The notes: generated from the sequence alone by a model not told the origin. A stretch of 15,026 nt of DNA from Bacteroidetes bacterium UBA2364 (GCA_002344075.1 DDTM01000099.1:1-15026), one strand, 5' to 3'. Counted from the stretch's first letter, positions 1 through 6,464 are shown. Numbers and translations: made by a program.

Positions 1-42
1 TTACACAGCATTGACTCACCCATACAACAGATGAATCATTCA

Positions 43-168
43 CAGCACACCTTGGCGCAGTGGCGGATTTCGGAGCTCAAAACTGTCAATATTCACTAAC
101 GCTAAATAGAAGCACGAACTTTCAATTTTGCACGTCTCCCCCCATTGCGCCAAACGCATGTTATCGGT
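43..168 (-). other. attC: attC site of cassette 3 (attC3)
   Basis: Imperfect palindrome of the integron attC type, read on the minus strand. The R'' end (ACCGATAAC, 168-160) is exactly complementary to the GTTATCGGT that starts the same cassette at 2072-2064, which identifies it as that cassette's own site. It is followed by the L'' arm GTTTGGCGCAATGG and, about 100 bp further, by the pairing L' arm CCACTGCGCCAAG. The expected R' core (GTTRRRY) is not present at the usual 7-9 nt after the L' arm; a GTG stands where GTT is expected. The left boundary is therefore approximate and this end of the array may be degenerate. Confidence 0.8.
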
Positions 169-181
169 TCGGCTTTCTTGT

Positions 182-913
182 CTACACATTTTTGTGCAGT
201 TCTATTTCGGGCATTTCGTCCCAAGTTTTGCCTTCCAAAAGTCGTCCAGTTTTCTTTTTGTTTGTCCCGCCCCATTGTTTGAAAAAGAAAGCAACGTCTG
301 CGTCCAGACATTGATTTTTTATGTCTGTAACCCATTCTTCTTTCATAGGTCTTGGCTTTCGTCCGCTTTCACCACCCACAATTACCCAATCTATTCCTGT
401 TAAGTTCATATTGGGAATTGCACCAATTAAAGGCTCACAAGAAAGGAATTTAACTCTTGCACCTGTCTCACGAAGCAAGTCAATTCTTTTGGTTACTTTA
501 TTGTTCTCTACTGAAACGCCCATCCAAATATTGTGTGTCCAGTCCAACCAACCTTCACTGTCATAATATCTTAGAATGTCCGCTCTCTTTGTTAAGACTT
601 GAAAAACGTGTTGTGGATTATCTTTCATCACTTTAAAGACCTTCTTAATAAAGTCAATCGGAACGTCTTTGTGAAAAAGGTCGCTCATAGAGTTTACAAA
701 AACGACTTTGGGTTTCTTCCAAGTATATGGCGTTTGTAGTTCGTCTTCGTGAATGGTTATTTCAAAATTGTTCTTGTATTTCTCAACGCCCATTGATTGC
801 AAACGCTTCGACATAACTTCTGCGTAGCAGAACTTACATCCTGCTGAAATCTTGTCGCAACCCGTTGTTGGGTTCCAAGTCATTTCAGTCCATTCTATGC
901 TTGATTGTGCCAT
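182..913 (-). CDS. DUF5131 / phage Gp37-Gp68 family three-cysteine protein (TcmP partner)
   Basis: A 243-aa protein that I recognise as the phage Gp37/Gp68 (DUF5131) family from its N-terminus. This has the SIEWTEMTWNPTTGC start followed by a C-x6-C-x2-C cluster (C19, C26, C29; GCKFCYAE), which resembles an iron-sulfur or radical-SAM-like cysteine motif. Further family-like blocks are VFVNSMSDLFH, VLTKRA, WMGVSVEN, FLSCEPLIG and WVIVGGESG. The length fits a complete protein. It starts 2 nt after the stop of the TcmP gene, so the two are almost certainly co-transcribed and occupy one integron cassette. Such pairs are a known recurring couple in bacteria and phages. Their biochemical role is, as far as I know, not established; a nucleic-acid-directed or defence function is inference. 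The stop lies 14 nt before the attC R'' core. Confidence 0.9.
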   Translation of the reverse strand: MAQSSIEWTEMTWNPTTGCDKISAGCKFCYAEVMSKRLQSMGVEKYKNNFEITIHEDELQTPYTWKKPKVVFVNSMSDLFHKDVPIDFIKKVFKVMKDNPQHVFQVLTKRADILRYYDSEGWLDWTHNIWMGVSVENNKVTKRIDLLRETGARVKFLSCEPLIGAIPNMNLTGIDWVIVGGESGRKPRPMKEEWVTDIKNQCLDADVAFFFKQWGGTNKKKTGRLLEGKTWDEMPEIELHKNV

Positions 914-915
914 AA

Positions 916-2040
916 TTATTTTAGGTTAAAGGTAACTTTTTTATTGTCTGTCTTGAAGTAGTTGTATGCAATGTAAAATGATTTTTTCCTTGCTTTCTCA
1001 CCATTTGCAGTCAAGACTTCCAAGTCGCCATTGTTTTGCCAATTGTAAAAAATTTCGTTTGTGTGCTTCGGTAAAAAGCCTTGTCTCAACGTAAATTCAT
1101 AGACTTCTCCGTTATAACGCTTTTTAGATTTTAAAAAATCTTTCAGTTTAGTTTCAAGTGGATTTGTTTTGTGTTCGTGGAATAGGCTGGGCGTATTACC
1201 TCCGTAATCCCAACCTTTACCGTATTCTGTGTCAATTTCCCATTTAGCTTCTAACATTTTCTCAAATCCTTTTATGTGAGAAGTGAAAAAGAACAAACAA
1301 AAAACTGTGTTCGTGTCTTTCTGAATAGTGAATGTGTCAACAAAGAAGTTGTTTCCTAAAAAGTCTTGAAAACCTTGTTTCAATTCTGAAATAAAGCTCC
1401 AAACATTTCCTGGTCTCCACTCGCTGAAATTTGGAATTATCTCTGTAATAAAATCCTTTAACGCTTCTGGTGTCCCGTTATTTGCAAAGCGATACATAAA
1501 CTGTGTCGGAAGCCATAGAAGAACTTCGGAACTTCCTTTTGACATTAAGTTTTTTATCTGACTTGCTTTGATATGTTTGTATTCGTAGGGGTCAATGAAA
1601 ATAAATGCTTTTTGATTAAGTGATTTTAGTTTAGGAAGTTGAGAAAGAAGATTTTCATATTGTAGTTGATAATCTTCTGTTGAAAAATGTAAGTCGCCAA
1701 ATTCGGGATAATACAATGACTTGTCTTTTAGGGACTGCTCAACTCTCTTGACTTTACTTTCTTCAATGTCATTGAAATGGCAATCAATTTTAGGTATGCC
1801 GGAAGCCTTAGCAACGTTTACAAAATGAATGTCTTTAATTTGTCGCATTGTTACAAGTGGACTTCCTTCACCACCATTTTCATAAAGTCCTTCTCCGCAG
1901 AATAAGTCGTAAATTTTAATCCGTTTTGTATAACCGTCATTACAAATAATGTTCAGGTATCTTTTTAGATACTCACCAAGAAGTCTAACTTTTGCTTCTG
2001 AGTGGTTTAGTAGATTTGTTTTTACGTCCTTTTTTGTCAT
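916..2040 (-). CDS. tcmP: three-Cys-motif partner protein TcmP
   Basis: A 374-aa protein matching the TcmP family, named for its pairing with three-Cys-motif (DUF5131) proteins; that partner gene follows after 2 nt. The N-terminal block NHSEAKVRLLGEYL (residues 12-25) is typical. DLFCGEG (45-51) looks like the glycine-rich SAM-binding motif I of a Rossmann-fold methyltransferase, and FIDPY (148-152) occupies the place of the catalytic DPPY-like motif IV. The C-terminal region (about 290-374) looks like a small winged-helix or accessory domain, with alternating helices and no obvious motif. The ATG at 2040 is 31 nt inside the cassette boundary, so the gene has almost no leader of its own. It probably depends on transcription from outside the cassette. 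A methyltransferase role is inferred from the motifs; the substrate is unknown. Confidence 0.88.
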   Translation of the reverse strand: MTKKDVKTNLLNHSEAKVRLLGEYLKRYLNIICNDGYTKRIKIYDLFCGEGLYENGGEGSPLVTMRQIKDIHFVNVAKASGIPKIDCHFNDIEESKVKRVEQSLKDKSLYYPEFGDLHFSTEDYQLQYENLLSQLPKLKSLNQKAFIFIDPYEYKHIKASQIKNLMSKGSSEVLLWLPTQFMYRFANNGTPEALKDFITEIIPNFSEWRPGNVWSFISELKQGFQDFLGNNFFVDTFTIQKDTNTVFCLFFFTSHIKGFEKMLEAKWEIDTEYGKGWDYGGNTPSLFHEHKTNPLETKLKDFLKSKKRYNGEVYEFTLRQGFLPKHTNEIFYNWQNNGDLEVLTANGEKARKKSFYIAYNYFKTDNKKVTFNLK

Positions 2041-2063
2041 AGGTGGTGTGTCTTTTTAAGCTG

Positions 2064-2198
2064 ACCGATAACGGAAAAGGCTTGGCGAAGGCGGGGAATT
2101 AACAGCACCACACTTCAAACAAGCACAAAAGTAAATAAAAAGCACTTCACTACAAATCAGCACCTCAGCCCCGCTTTTCGCCAAGCCAATGTTGGCTG
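2064..2198 (-). other. attC: attC site of cassette 2 (attC2)
   Basis: A 135-bp attC read on the minus strand. R'' is CAGCCAAC (2198-2191), then the L'' arm GCTTGGCGAAAAGCGGGG. About 70 bp of variable loop follow, then the L' arm CCCCGCCTTCGCCAAGC and R' GTTATCGGT (2072-2064). The long arms pair with one small mismatch region. R'' is exactly complementary to the cassette's own start (GTTGGCTG at 2878-2871). The R' bases after the first G belong to the next cassette (TcmP/DUF5131). Confidence 0.93.
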
Positions 2199-2204
2199 AA
2201 CTTG

Positions 2205-2627
2205 TTATTCTTTCGGTGCGTAGTTGTCCCAATATTCTCTCGGTGTCAAGATTTTCGTGTACTCAAACTCTGTTATTGTGAAGTCAAGCGTATTGCCCGT
2301 TGTCAAATAGTCTGCTGCACTTACCGCTGCCAACTCCAAAAACTTGTTGTCGCTTGTGTCTGTCAAAACTTCAATTTTTCGGTCTGTTTGGTAAAAAGTA
2401 GCGATTTCTCGCAGTCTATTCAATACAACTTCGGCTTTGGTTTTGAAATTAGCGAATTTTGAGAACTTCTCTCTGTTCAACACTTCTACATACTCAGCCA
2501 ATACTTCTTCCGAAAGGCAAATCTCTACTTTTTCAGTTAGTACCAATTCGTACAAAATTTTGCTCGGAATAGAACTTGAAATGAGTGCAGAAACGATAAC
2601 ATTTGTATCAAGAATGAGTTTTTGCAT
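2205..2627 (-). CDS. PIN-domain toxin of a type II toxin-antitoxin pair
   Basis: A 140-aa single-domain PIN protein of the putative toxin family COG1569. It shows the expected acidic residues of a PIN ribonuclease: LDTNV at the N-terminus (D7), E45 in the EVLAEY helix, D93 in DTSDNKFLELA, and D106/D115 in ADYLTTGNTLDF. It would be a metal-dependent RNase that cleaves RNA when free of its antitoxin. The ATG lies inside the end of the upstream antitoxin gene (20-bp overlap, 2608-2627), which indicates translational coupling. The stop is only 6 nt before the R'' end of attC2, the tight packing expected of a cassette gene. Family assignment is secure; cleavage target and toxicity cannot be read from sequence. 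Confidence 0.92.
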   Translation of the reverse strand: MQKLILDTNVIVSALISSSIPSKILYELVLTEKVEICLSEEVLAEYVEVLNREKFSKFANFKTKAEVVLNRLREIATFYQTDRKIEVLTDTSDNKFLELAAVSAADYLTTGNTLDFTITEFEYTKILTPREYWDNYAPKE

Positions 2628-2835
2628 CTCTTACGGCTTTGATTTCAGCGTTGATTTCGTCCATTGTCATTTTAGAAAGCCCAACCTTTTCGGCTATTTC
2701 ATTGCACTCCAACAACGCTTGTCGTGCGTATTCACGACTAATCAAATCTACCAAATCAGTAAACTTAATTTCACCACTCCCTAAATTATACTTTTGGAAG
2801 TCGGTTTCGCTTACTTTTATCTGAACTGTCCGCAT
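2608..2835 (-). CDS. antitoxin of the PIN toxin pair
   Basis: A 75-aa protein starting MRTVQIKVSETDF and ending in a helical, charged tail (MTMDEINAEIKAVRDAK), typical of small antitoxins encoded just upstream of COG1569-like PIN toxins. The N-terminal half would form the DNA-binding/dimer part and the C-terminal helix the toxin-wrapping part; this is inferred by analogy. I chose the ATG at 2835 rather than the longer open frame reaching 2952. The longer frame would run through the attC1 recombination site (2871-3006), whereas 2835 lies 42 nt inside the cassette. Its 3' end overlaps the toxin start by 20 bp. Such antitoxins usually repress their own promoter, but no clear operator is visible in the short cassette leader. 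Confidence 0.82.
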   Translation of the reverse strand: MRTVQIKVSETDFQKYNLGSGEIKFTDLVDLISREYARQALLECNEIAEKVGLSKMTMDEINAEIKAVRDAKTHS

Positions 2836-2870
2836 AGTTTTATTTTTTGAGTTTTCGGTTCTTACAATTT

Positions 2871-3006
2871 CAGCCAACGGTTGGGCGCTTGGCGAAGAAG
2901 CGGATTTCGAAGCACTAAACTGTCTGCCAGTACTGAACTTGGTACGAAGCACAAAGCTTCATTTAAGCACTGAACCCGCTTTTTTGCCAAACGCCTGTTA
3001 TAGGGC
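2871..3006 (-). other. attC: attC site of cassette 1 (attC1)
   Basis: A 136-bp attC read on the minus strand. R'' is GCCCTATAAC (3006-2997), then the L'' arm GCGTTTGGCAAAAAAGCGGG and a variable loop. The L' arm is CCGCTTCTTCGCCAAGCGC and R' is GTTGGCTG (2878-2871). R'' is a perfect 10-bp complement of the cassette start GTTATAGGGC next to the integrase (3731-3722). The arms of attC1, attC2 and attC3 clearly share one consensus (TTTGGC ... GCCAAG). Confidence 0.94.
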
Positions 3007-3018
3007 GTTTTTCTTTTG

Positions 3019-3216
3019 TCAGCCTGGTCCCATTCCATCTCTAAATATAATTGCTAAACTTATATGATAAAGAAAGAACGAAAGTATAAATGCAAAGATT
3101 AGTCCTACGATTACCCGATAAACCTTCTTGGTGTCGATAAGTCGCCAAACCAAAGGGATTGTCAAGATTGGTGTCCCGAACATAGCAAACCATAATATTT
3201 GTCCTAATAAGTCCAT
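3019..3216 (-). CDS. small two-helix membrane protein, cassette-encoded
   Basis: A 65-aa hydrophobic protein with two predicted membrane segments: roughly residues 4-26, broken by GTPILTIPL, and residues 34-57 (VIVGLIFAFILSFFLYHISLAII). A short basic loop, DTKKVYR, lies between them. I do not recognise a family. It sits in cassette 1, 17 nt after the stop of the 154-aa gene, and ends 12 nt before the attC R'' core. It is therefore the second gene of a two-gene cassette and is likely co-translated from the same message. An inner-membrane location is inferred. Pairing with a soluble protein could suggest a two-component toxin or defence unit, but nothing in the sequence proves that. Confidence 0.7.
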   Translation of the reverse strand: MDLLGQILWFAMFGTPILTIPLVWRLIDTKKVYRVIVGLIFAFILSFFLYHISLAIIFRDGMGPG

Positions 3217-3233
3217 ATTTTTTTAATAATTCA

Positions 3234-3698
3234 TCATTTGAACTCTGGTATTCTCTGTTTTATAAAGCTCTCTTTAATAATTTCAGTCTGCGAAATTTCT
3301 ATTGTCTGCTCGTCCCGTTCGTCAGCTTTCCACTTTGTCAGGGTATGAACAATAAATTCTTTGCAATTGCTCATTCCTGGTGGAGTCTTTGTATTATCAA
3401 AGTCAGTCCAGATTGTTATTTCAAGAACTTCCAATTTTGTCAAGTCACAATTGTGTCGAGTAAAATGGTCAGTTAGCCAGTCCAAATAATTGTTAAGCAA
3501 TTCACTACTTTCTTTAGTCCTTGCGGCTGTTGGAAAAATTGTCTTGTCAATGAAGTCAAAAGTCGCTTTAGGTTCGTGCTTTAGATTATAAAGGTCAATA
3601 AGAACATTTACTGCAAGTCGCCCGCTTTTCATGTAGTCAATGCTCATGAAAGAATGTGCGAAATTATGAATTGCTGATTTGTAGTTCTTAAATTTCAT
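3234..3698 (-). CDS. hypothetical soluble protein, first gene of cassette 1
   Basis: A 154-aa protein that I do not recognise. It has no signal peptide or membrane segment. The first half appears helical (MKFKNYKSAIHNFAHSFMS, then a DLYNLKHEP loop). The middle has LEVLEITIWTDFDNTKTPPG, probably a strand-turn element, and the C-terminal third is charged. The ATG at 3698 is 32 nt inside the cassette boundary, so the cassette start and gene start agree. It is the gene closest to attI, the position of a most recently inserted cassette if the integrase was active when it arrived. Small proteins of unknown function are typical of environmental integron cassettes. Confidence 0.75.
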   Translation of the reverse strand: MKFKNYKSAIHNFAHSFMSIDYMKSGRLAVNVLIDLYNLKHEPKATFDFIDKTIFPTAARTKESSELLNNYLDWLTDHFTRHNCDLTKLEVLEITIWTDFDNTKTPPGMSNCKEFIVHTLTKWKADERDEQTIEISQTEIIKESFIKQRIPEFK

Positions 3699-3721
3699 TG
3701 TCTGTTGTGTCGTCCTAAAAT

Positions 3722-3731
3722 GCCCTATAAC
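3722..3731 (-). other. attI: attI-like recombination core at the integrase 3' end
   Basis: The core GTTATAGGGC on the minus strand lies directly at the stop codon of the truncated integrase and marks the junction between integrase and cassette 1. The first G belongs to attI and TTATAGGGC is the start of cassette 1. This is shown by the exact complement GCCCTATAAC at that cassette's attC R'' (3006-2997). The attI is on the 3' side of the integrase gene, as in inverted integrons. Further integrase-binding sites would overlap the integrase coding end and cannot be identified by eye. Confidence 0.8.
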
Positions 3732-3998
3732 TTATTTATATCTGCCCTTTTCGCGTTTTTTGTTGTACTTTTCGGTAAAAATAGCGTCGAGGGGGCTACG
3801 GATATGCTGTATGGTTCGCTGGCTTACGTGTGTGTAACGCAATGTCGTTTTGATATCACGATGCCCTAACAGTTCTTGGATCAGCCGTACATCCGTACCA
3901 GACTCCAGTAAGTGGGTGGTATAGCTATGTCGTAGCATATGGAAAGTTACACTGGTGCTTGAGGTTGGTAATCTGCCCAAACAATCGGCTGCCCACAA
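3732..3998 (-). pseudogene. intI: integron-type tyrosine recombinase, N-terminally truncated
   Basis: The remaining 88 residues are the C-terminal catalytic part of a tyrosine recombinase. They show TFHMLRHSYTTHLLESGTD with catalytic H20 and R23, QELLGHRDIKTT with H46, and the nucleophile Y55 in TLRYTHV, followed by IRSPLDAIF, a tail common in Bacteroidota integron and related recombinases. Missing are the N-terminal core-binding domain and the first half of the catalytic domain with the first active-site arginine, roughly 200 residues. The frame is closed upstream by a stop at 4008-4010, and the only start is a TTG at 3998, so a functional product is unlikely. The position next to an attI core and three attC cassettes in the same orientation identifies it as the integron integrase remnant. 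A XerC/D-like origin is less likely given that context. Confidence 0.87.
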
Positions 3999-4328
3999 TA
4001 TAACAGGCTAAAAGGTAAGGCTACAACTTTTTAGGGGGATTTTTTTCAGGAAGTTATTCCAAGGTGTACATTAAGACGGTGCGTTTCAGAAAGAAGGGAA
4101 TGCAATATGTTATGAAGTTCGACCGTGTGAACATATCTTTCACATTTTATGCCGAGCAGGTGTATTCTCGTATGATGTCGCCCCTACGGAGCTGTTCTCG
4201 ACAGTAAGTAAAGATTTCACCGAATCTAAGGTCTATTGGTATTCTTGAAATACAGCCGCTTGTAACTCTATTGCCCAACGGCTGCGTAGCATCGGTTATT
4301 AATCCCGAAACATACGCATCCAGCACAG
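3999..4328. other. gene-free junction region with possible decayed coding remnants
   Basis: About 330 bp without a convincing gene, between the integrase break and the end of the TPR-like gene. A plus-strand frame from about 4043 to 4206 reads open and looks protein-like (VYIKTVRFRKKGMQYVMKF within it). It then stops, and a different frame continues with DVAPTELFSTVSKDFTESK up to 4248. This could be a frameshifted fragment of an unknown gene, but I recognise no family. At the left edge (3999-4008) the sequence TATAACAGGC repeats the R'' end of attC1 in inverted orientation. A lone GCCCAAC core-like heptamer occurs at 4273-4279. Nothing else is visible. Confidence 0.4.
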
Positions 4329-4568
4329 TTAATTAAAACGGTAAAACAGTGGTTGAAGTGCGGAATAATACTCAACACCCAACCAATGAAGTATTTCGGG
4401 CGATTTTTGGCCCGAATCTGCCGCATCTTCCAGCAACTTAATGGCTGCTACATATTGCCCGTCACCAATCAAAACCCGTGCTTCTACCACCACGGAAGCG
4501 GATTGAGCGGGCTCGGCCCAAGAGCACACCCCCAAAAAAAGAACCAAAACAATAAAAAGGCTTTTCAT
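4329..4568 (-). CDS. short exported TPR-like protein, possibly truncated
   Basis: A 79-aa protein with a clear Sec signal peptide (MKSLFIVLVLFLGVCSWAEPAQS, cleavage likely near residues 21-24). One helix-turn-helix unit of tetratricopeptide type follows (EARVLIGDGQYVAAIKLLEDAADSG, about 29-53), then the beginning of a second (EILHWLGVEYYSAL). TPR proteins normally carry three or more repeats, so the end at residue 79 after SALQPLFYRFN suggests a 3' truncation. The next DNA is the junction region beside the integron. It begins 11 nt after the stop of the 590-aa gene and is probably in its operon. It may still be a complete small periplasmic protein; I favour truncation. Confidence 0.6.
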   Translation of the reverse strand: MKSLFIVLVLFLGVCSWAEPAQSASVVVEARVLIGDGQYVAAIKLLEDAADSGQKSPEILHWLGVEYYSALQPLFYRFN

Positions 4569-4579
4569 GTTGTGTATGA

Positions 4580-6307
4580 TTATATCCCAAGCCCGGCTTC
4601 CCAGATCGGATGAAGTTTGCTATCAATTCTACTTTTCACTTTTTCCCAATGATCCGGATTTAAATGTCGTAAAAAGCCGGATGTTTTTTCCATGTGAAGT
4701 TTTTCCCAGTCCCTAAATCCATGCATAAAAGCATATCCCAACAATTCTGCTGCCTGATAGGGCTTAGTAGGGGCCTTATAACAGGCTGCACCAAAATACA
4801 TATCGGCGTAGTCCTGCTCCTTTTCAAAAGGGCTGTCTATGTCGCGAAAAGACTTGATTAAGTTATTTGCATCCCCGGTTAAGAAGCGCATTAAGTTACT
4901 CTCGCGGTGGTCTAATTCATCATATTCAGCCGAAAACAACTGGATTTGACGGCTTACAAAATCGTTAAAGGCTCCTTCAACAGGAATCAAAATTGCCCGT
5001 CCGGCCAAAGGTTGTTTACGGTCATTGGCGGATACAAAAGTTCCAAAGATTTTTTTAATATCCGAGCGCGGAGTATTGGTGGCATAAAACAGGAAGTAGC
5101 CCGAATACGGCTGGTCTTGTTCGTCTGTACGGGTATGGAACCGAATGGAGAGCAGCATATCGTTTAGTTTAACCGCACGTCCTTTATAAAGCGCCGTAGA
5201 GGGAGTGGCCAAACGCATCATCGCAATACCATTGGGCTGAATGCAGACGGGGCGTTCAAATATTGTTTTGCGGTTGCTCGCCAGTGTATAACACAAATAA
5301 CAACCCACAACGTTCTTAATTTCGGCAACCGGATGGGTCTTTTCGATCAATTCTAACTGTTCAAACAGTGCCACCGACTCCATAAAATCATCCCTATTGC
5401 CCGAGAAAAAGGGAATCAGTTCTTTTTTATCCCGGATCTTATCAAAGAAATCGGGATCCTGAAGCGAGATTTCCTTTGGTTCATAAGCCGTAAAATCATC
5501 TTGAATACCATCATACTCCTCTTTTATCCGGTATAAACGTATTCTTCCTGCCATTGGGTCCTCGCTACGCTTGCCCTTTCCGGCATAAACCCCCGTAATC
5601 ACCCCTTTAGACCAAGGCGATTTCACTTCAAAACGATCTCGGAGGACAAAAAAGTATTTGTAATATTTATGCTTCTCAAAATCAGGATCTTTAAGTTCGA
5701 ACGCCCCCAACAAAATCCGGCTACGAGGTACCAATTCCAAAGTGCCCTTGTAAAAACGGTCAATAGTGGTCATTTTGGAACGAATTTGTACCTTTCCTTC
5801 CTTACTCAGGAGCACGACCAATACAGATATGGTGCGGGTTTGGGGTAAGACAATGTATGCCTCGTATAAACCTGCTAATTCTGCAAAGGGATTATCATGG
5901 GTGTTTGGGATGTTTGTGATACTTCTTTCTGGTTGAACCGAAGGTAACCGACTGCTATATGATTCTGCAAACGCCTTAAAATCGGCAAAATCGAGGTATT
6001 CTGCGAGGGCATTGTATAATATTTCGGTTTCTGGTGTCACAGAAAAATGGCCTTGGGCGTTTTTCTGGCCTTCTAAAACCCGTTTATACAGCCATTCTTT
6101 GCCAAATTTGGCACCTGTCTTTTTACGAACCGACGTCGGGATGGTGGGCAACTCCTCTGCAAATGTTCCACGACCATACAACTGGCTTTTGCTTACCTTT
6201 TTATCCCCAAATTTCGACTGATACTCCTCTGACGCTTCAAAAGCACGCACCACCTGGTCGTGCAATTCTTTAAACAATGCTTCTGGGTATTTACCATCGG
6301 ATGCCAT
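4580..6307 (-). CDS. unknown protein with N-terminal helical domain and duplicated beta-rich module
   Basis: I do not recognise a named family. The open frame extends to a TTG at 6352, but the first ATG (6307, MASDGKYPEALF) is the more likely start and gives 575 aa; numbering here uses the 590-aa frame. Residues about 20-135 are helical and charged, ending TPETEILYNALAEYLDFADFKAF. This resembles the helix-turn-helix-like leader that precedes variable domains in some Bacteroidota proteins (weak). Residues 160-275 and 349-457 are two copies of one beta-rich module. Shared positions are G-x-Y at the start, YKG (201-203, 389-391), paired leucines before an F, Y-x-YF (231-234, 416-420), G-x-(Y/F) (254-256, 437-439) and P-x-AGR-x-x-L (266-273, 448-455). 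The C-terminal 120 residues look helical. There is no signal peptide or membrane segment, so it is probably cytoplasmic. The TPR-like gene follows after 11 nt. Confidence 0.8.
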   Translation of the reverse strand: MASDGKYPEALFKELHDQVVRAFEASEEYQSKFGDKKVSKSQLYGRGTFAEELPTIPTSVRKKTGAKFGKEWLYKRVLEGQKNAQGHFSVTPETEILYNALAEYLDFADFKAFAESYSSRLPSVQPERSITNIPNTHDNPFAELAGLYEAYIVLPQTRTISVLVVLLSKEGKVQIRSKMTTIDRFYKGTLELVPRSRILLGAFELKDPDFEKHKYYKYFFVLRDRFEVKSPWSKGVITGVYAGKGKRSEDPMAGRIRLYRIKEEYDGIQDDFTAYEPKEISLQDPDFFDKIRDKKELIPFFSGNRDDFMESVALFEQLELIEKTHPVAEIKNVVGCYLCYTLASNRKTIFERPVCIQPNGIAMMRLATPSTALYKGRAVKLNDMLLSIRFHTRTDEQDQPYSGYFLFYATNTPRSDIKKIFGTFVSANDRKQPLAGRAILIPVEGAFNDFVSRQIQLFSAEYDELDHRESNLMRFLTGDANNLIKSFRDIDSPFEKEQDYADMYFGAACYKAPTKPYQAAELLGYAFMHGFRDWEKLHMEKTSGFLRHLNPDHWEKVKSRIDSKLHPIWEAGLGI

Positions 6308-6464
6308 AGCGGTGAGTTTTTTGTCGTGAAGCTGATATATAAAATATACCAAAAATCACATAGAAATTAAAAACTTTCGCACGCACTTGGGGCTTACGAA
6401 ACTTGCGGAACCCAAAATCGTCTATTCACTATTATTTTAATATATCATTATCCTGCATGTGTCA

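Noticed and set aside
2836..2952. N-terminal extension of the antitoxin frame up to 2952
   Set aside because: It would read through the attC1 recombination site; the ATG at 2835 inside the cassette gives a normal antitoxin.
4273..4279. GCCCAAC heptamer as a further attC core
   Set aside because: It matches RYYYAAC but has no paired L arms nearby, so chance is likely.
6308..6352. 15-residue extension of the duplicated-module protein
   Set aside because: The start would be a TTG with no ribosome site; the ATG at 6307 is simpler, though the extension cannot be excluded.
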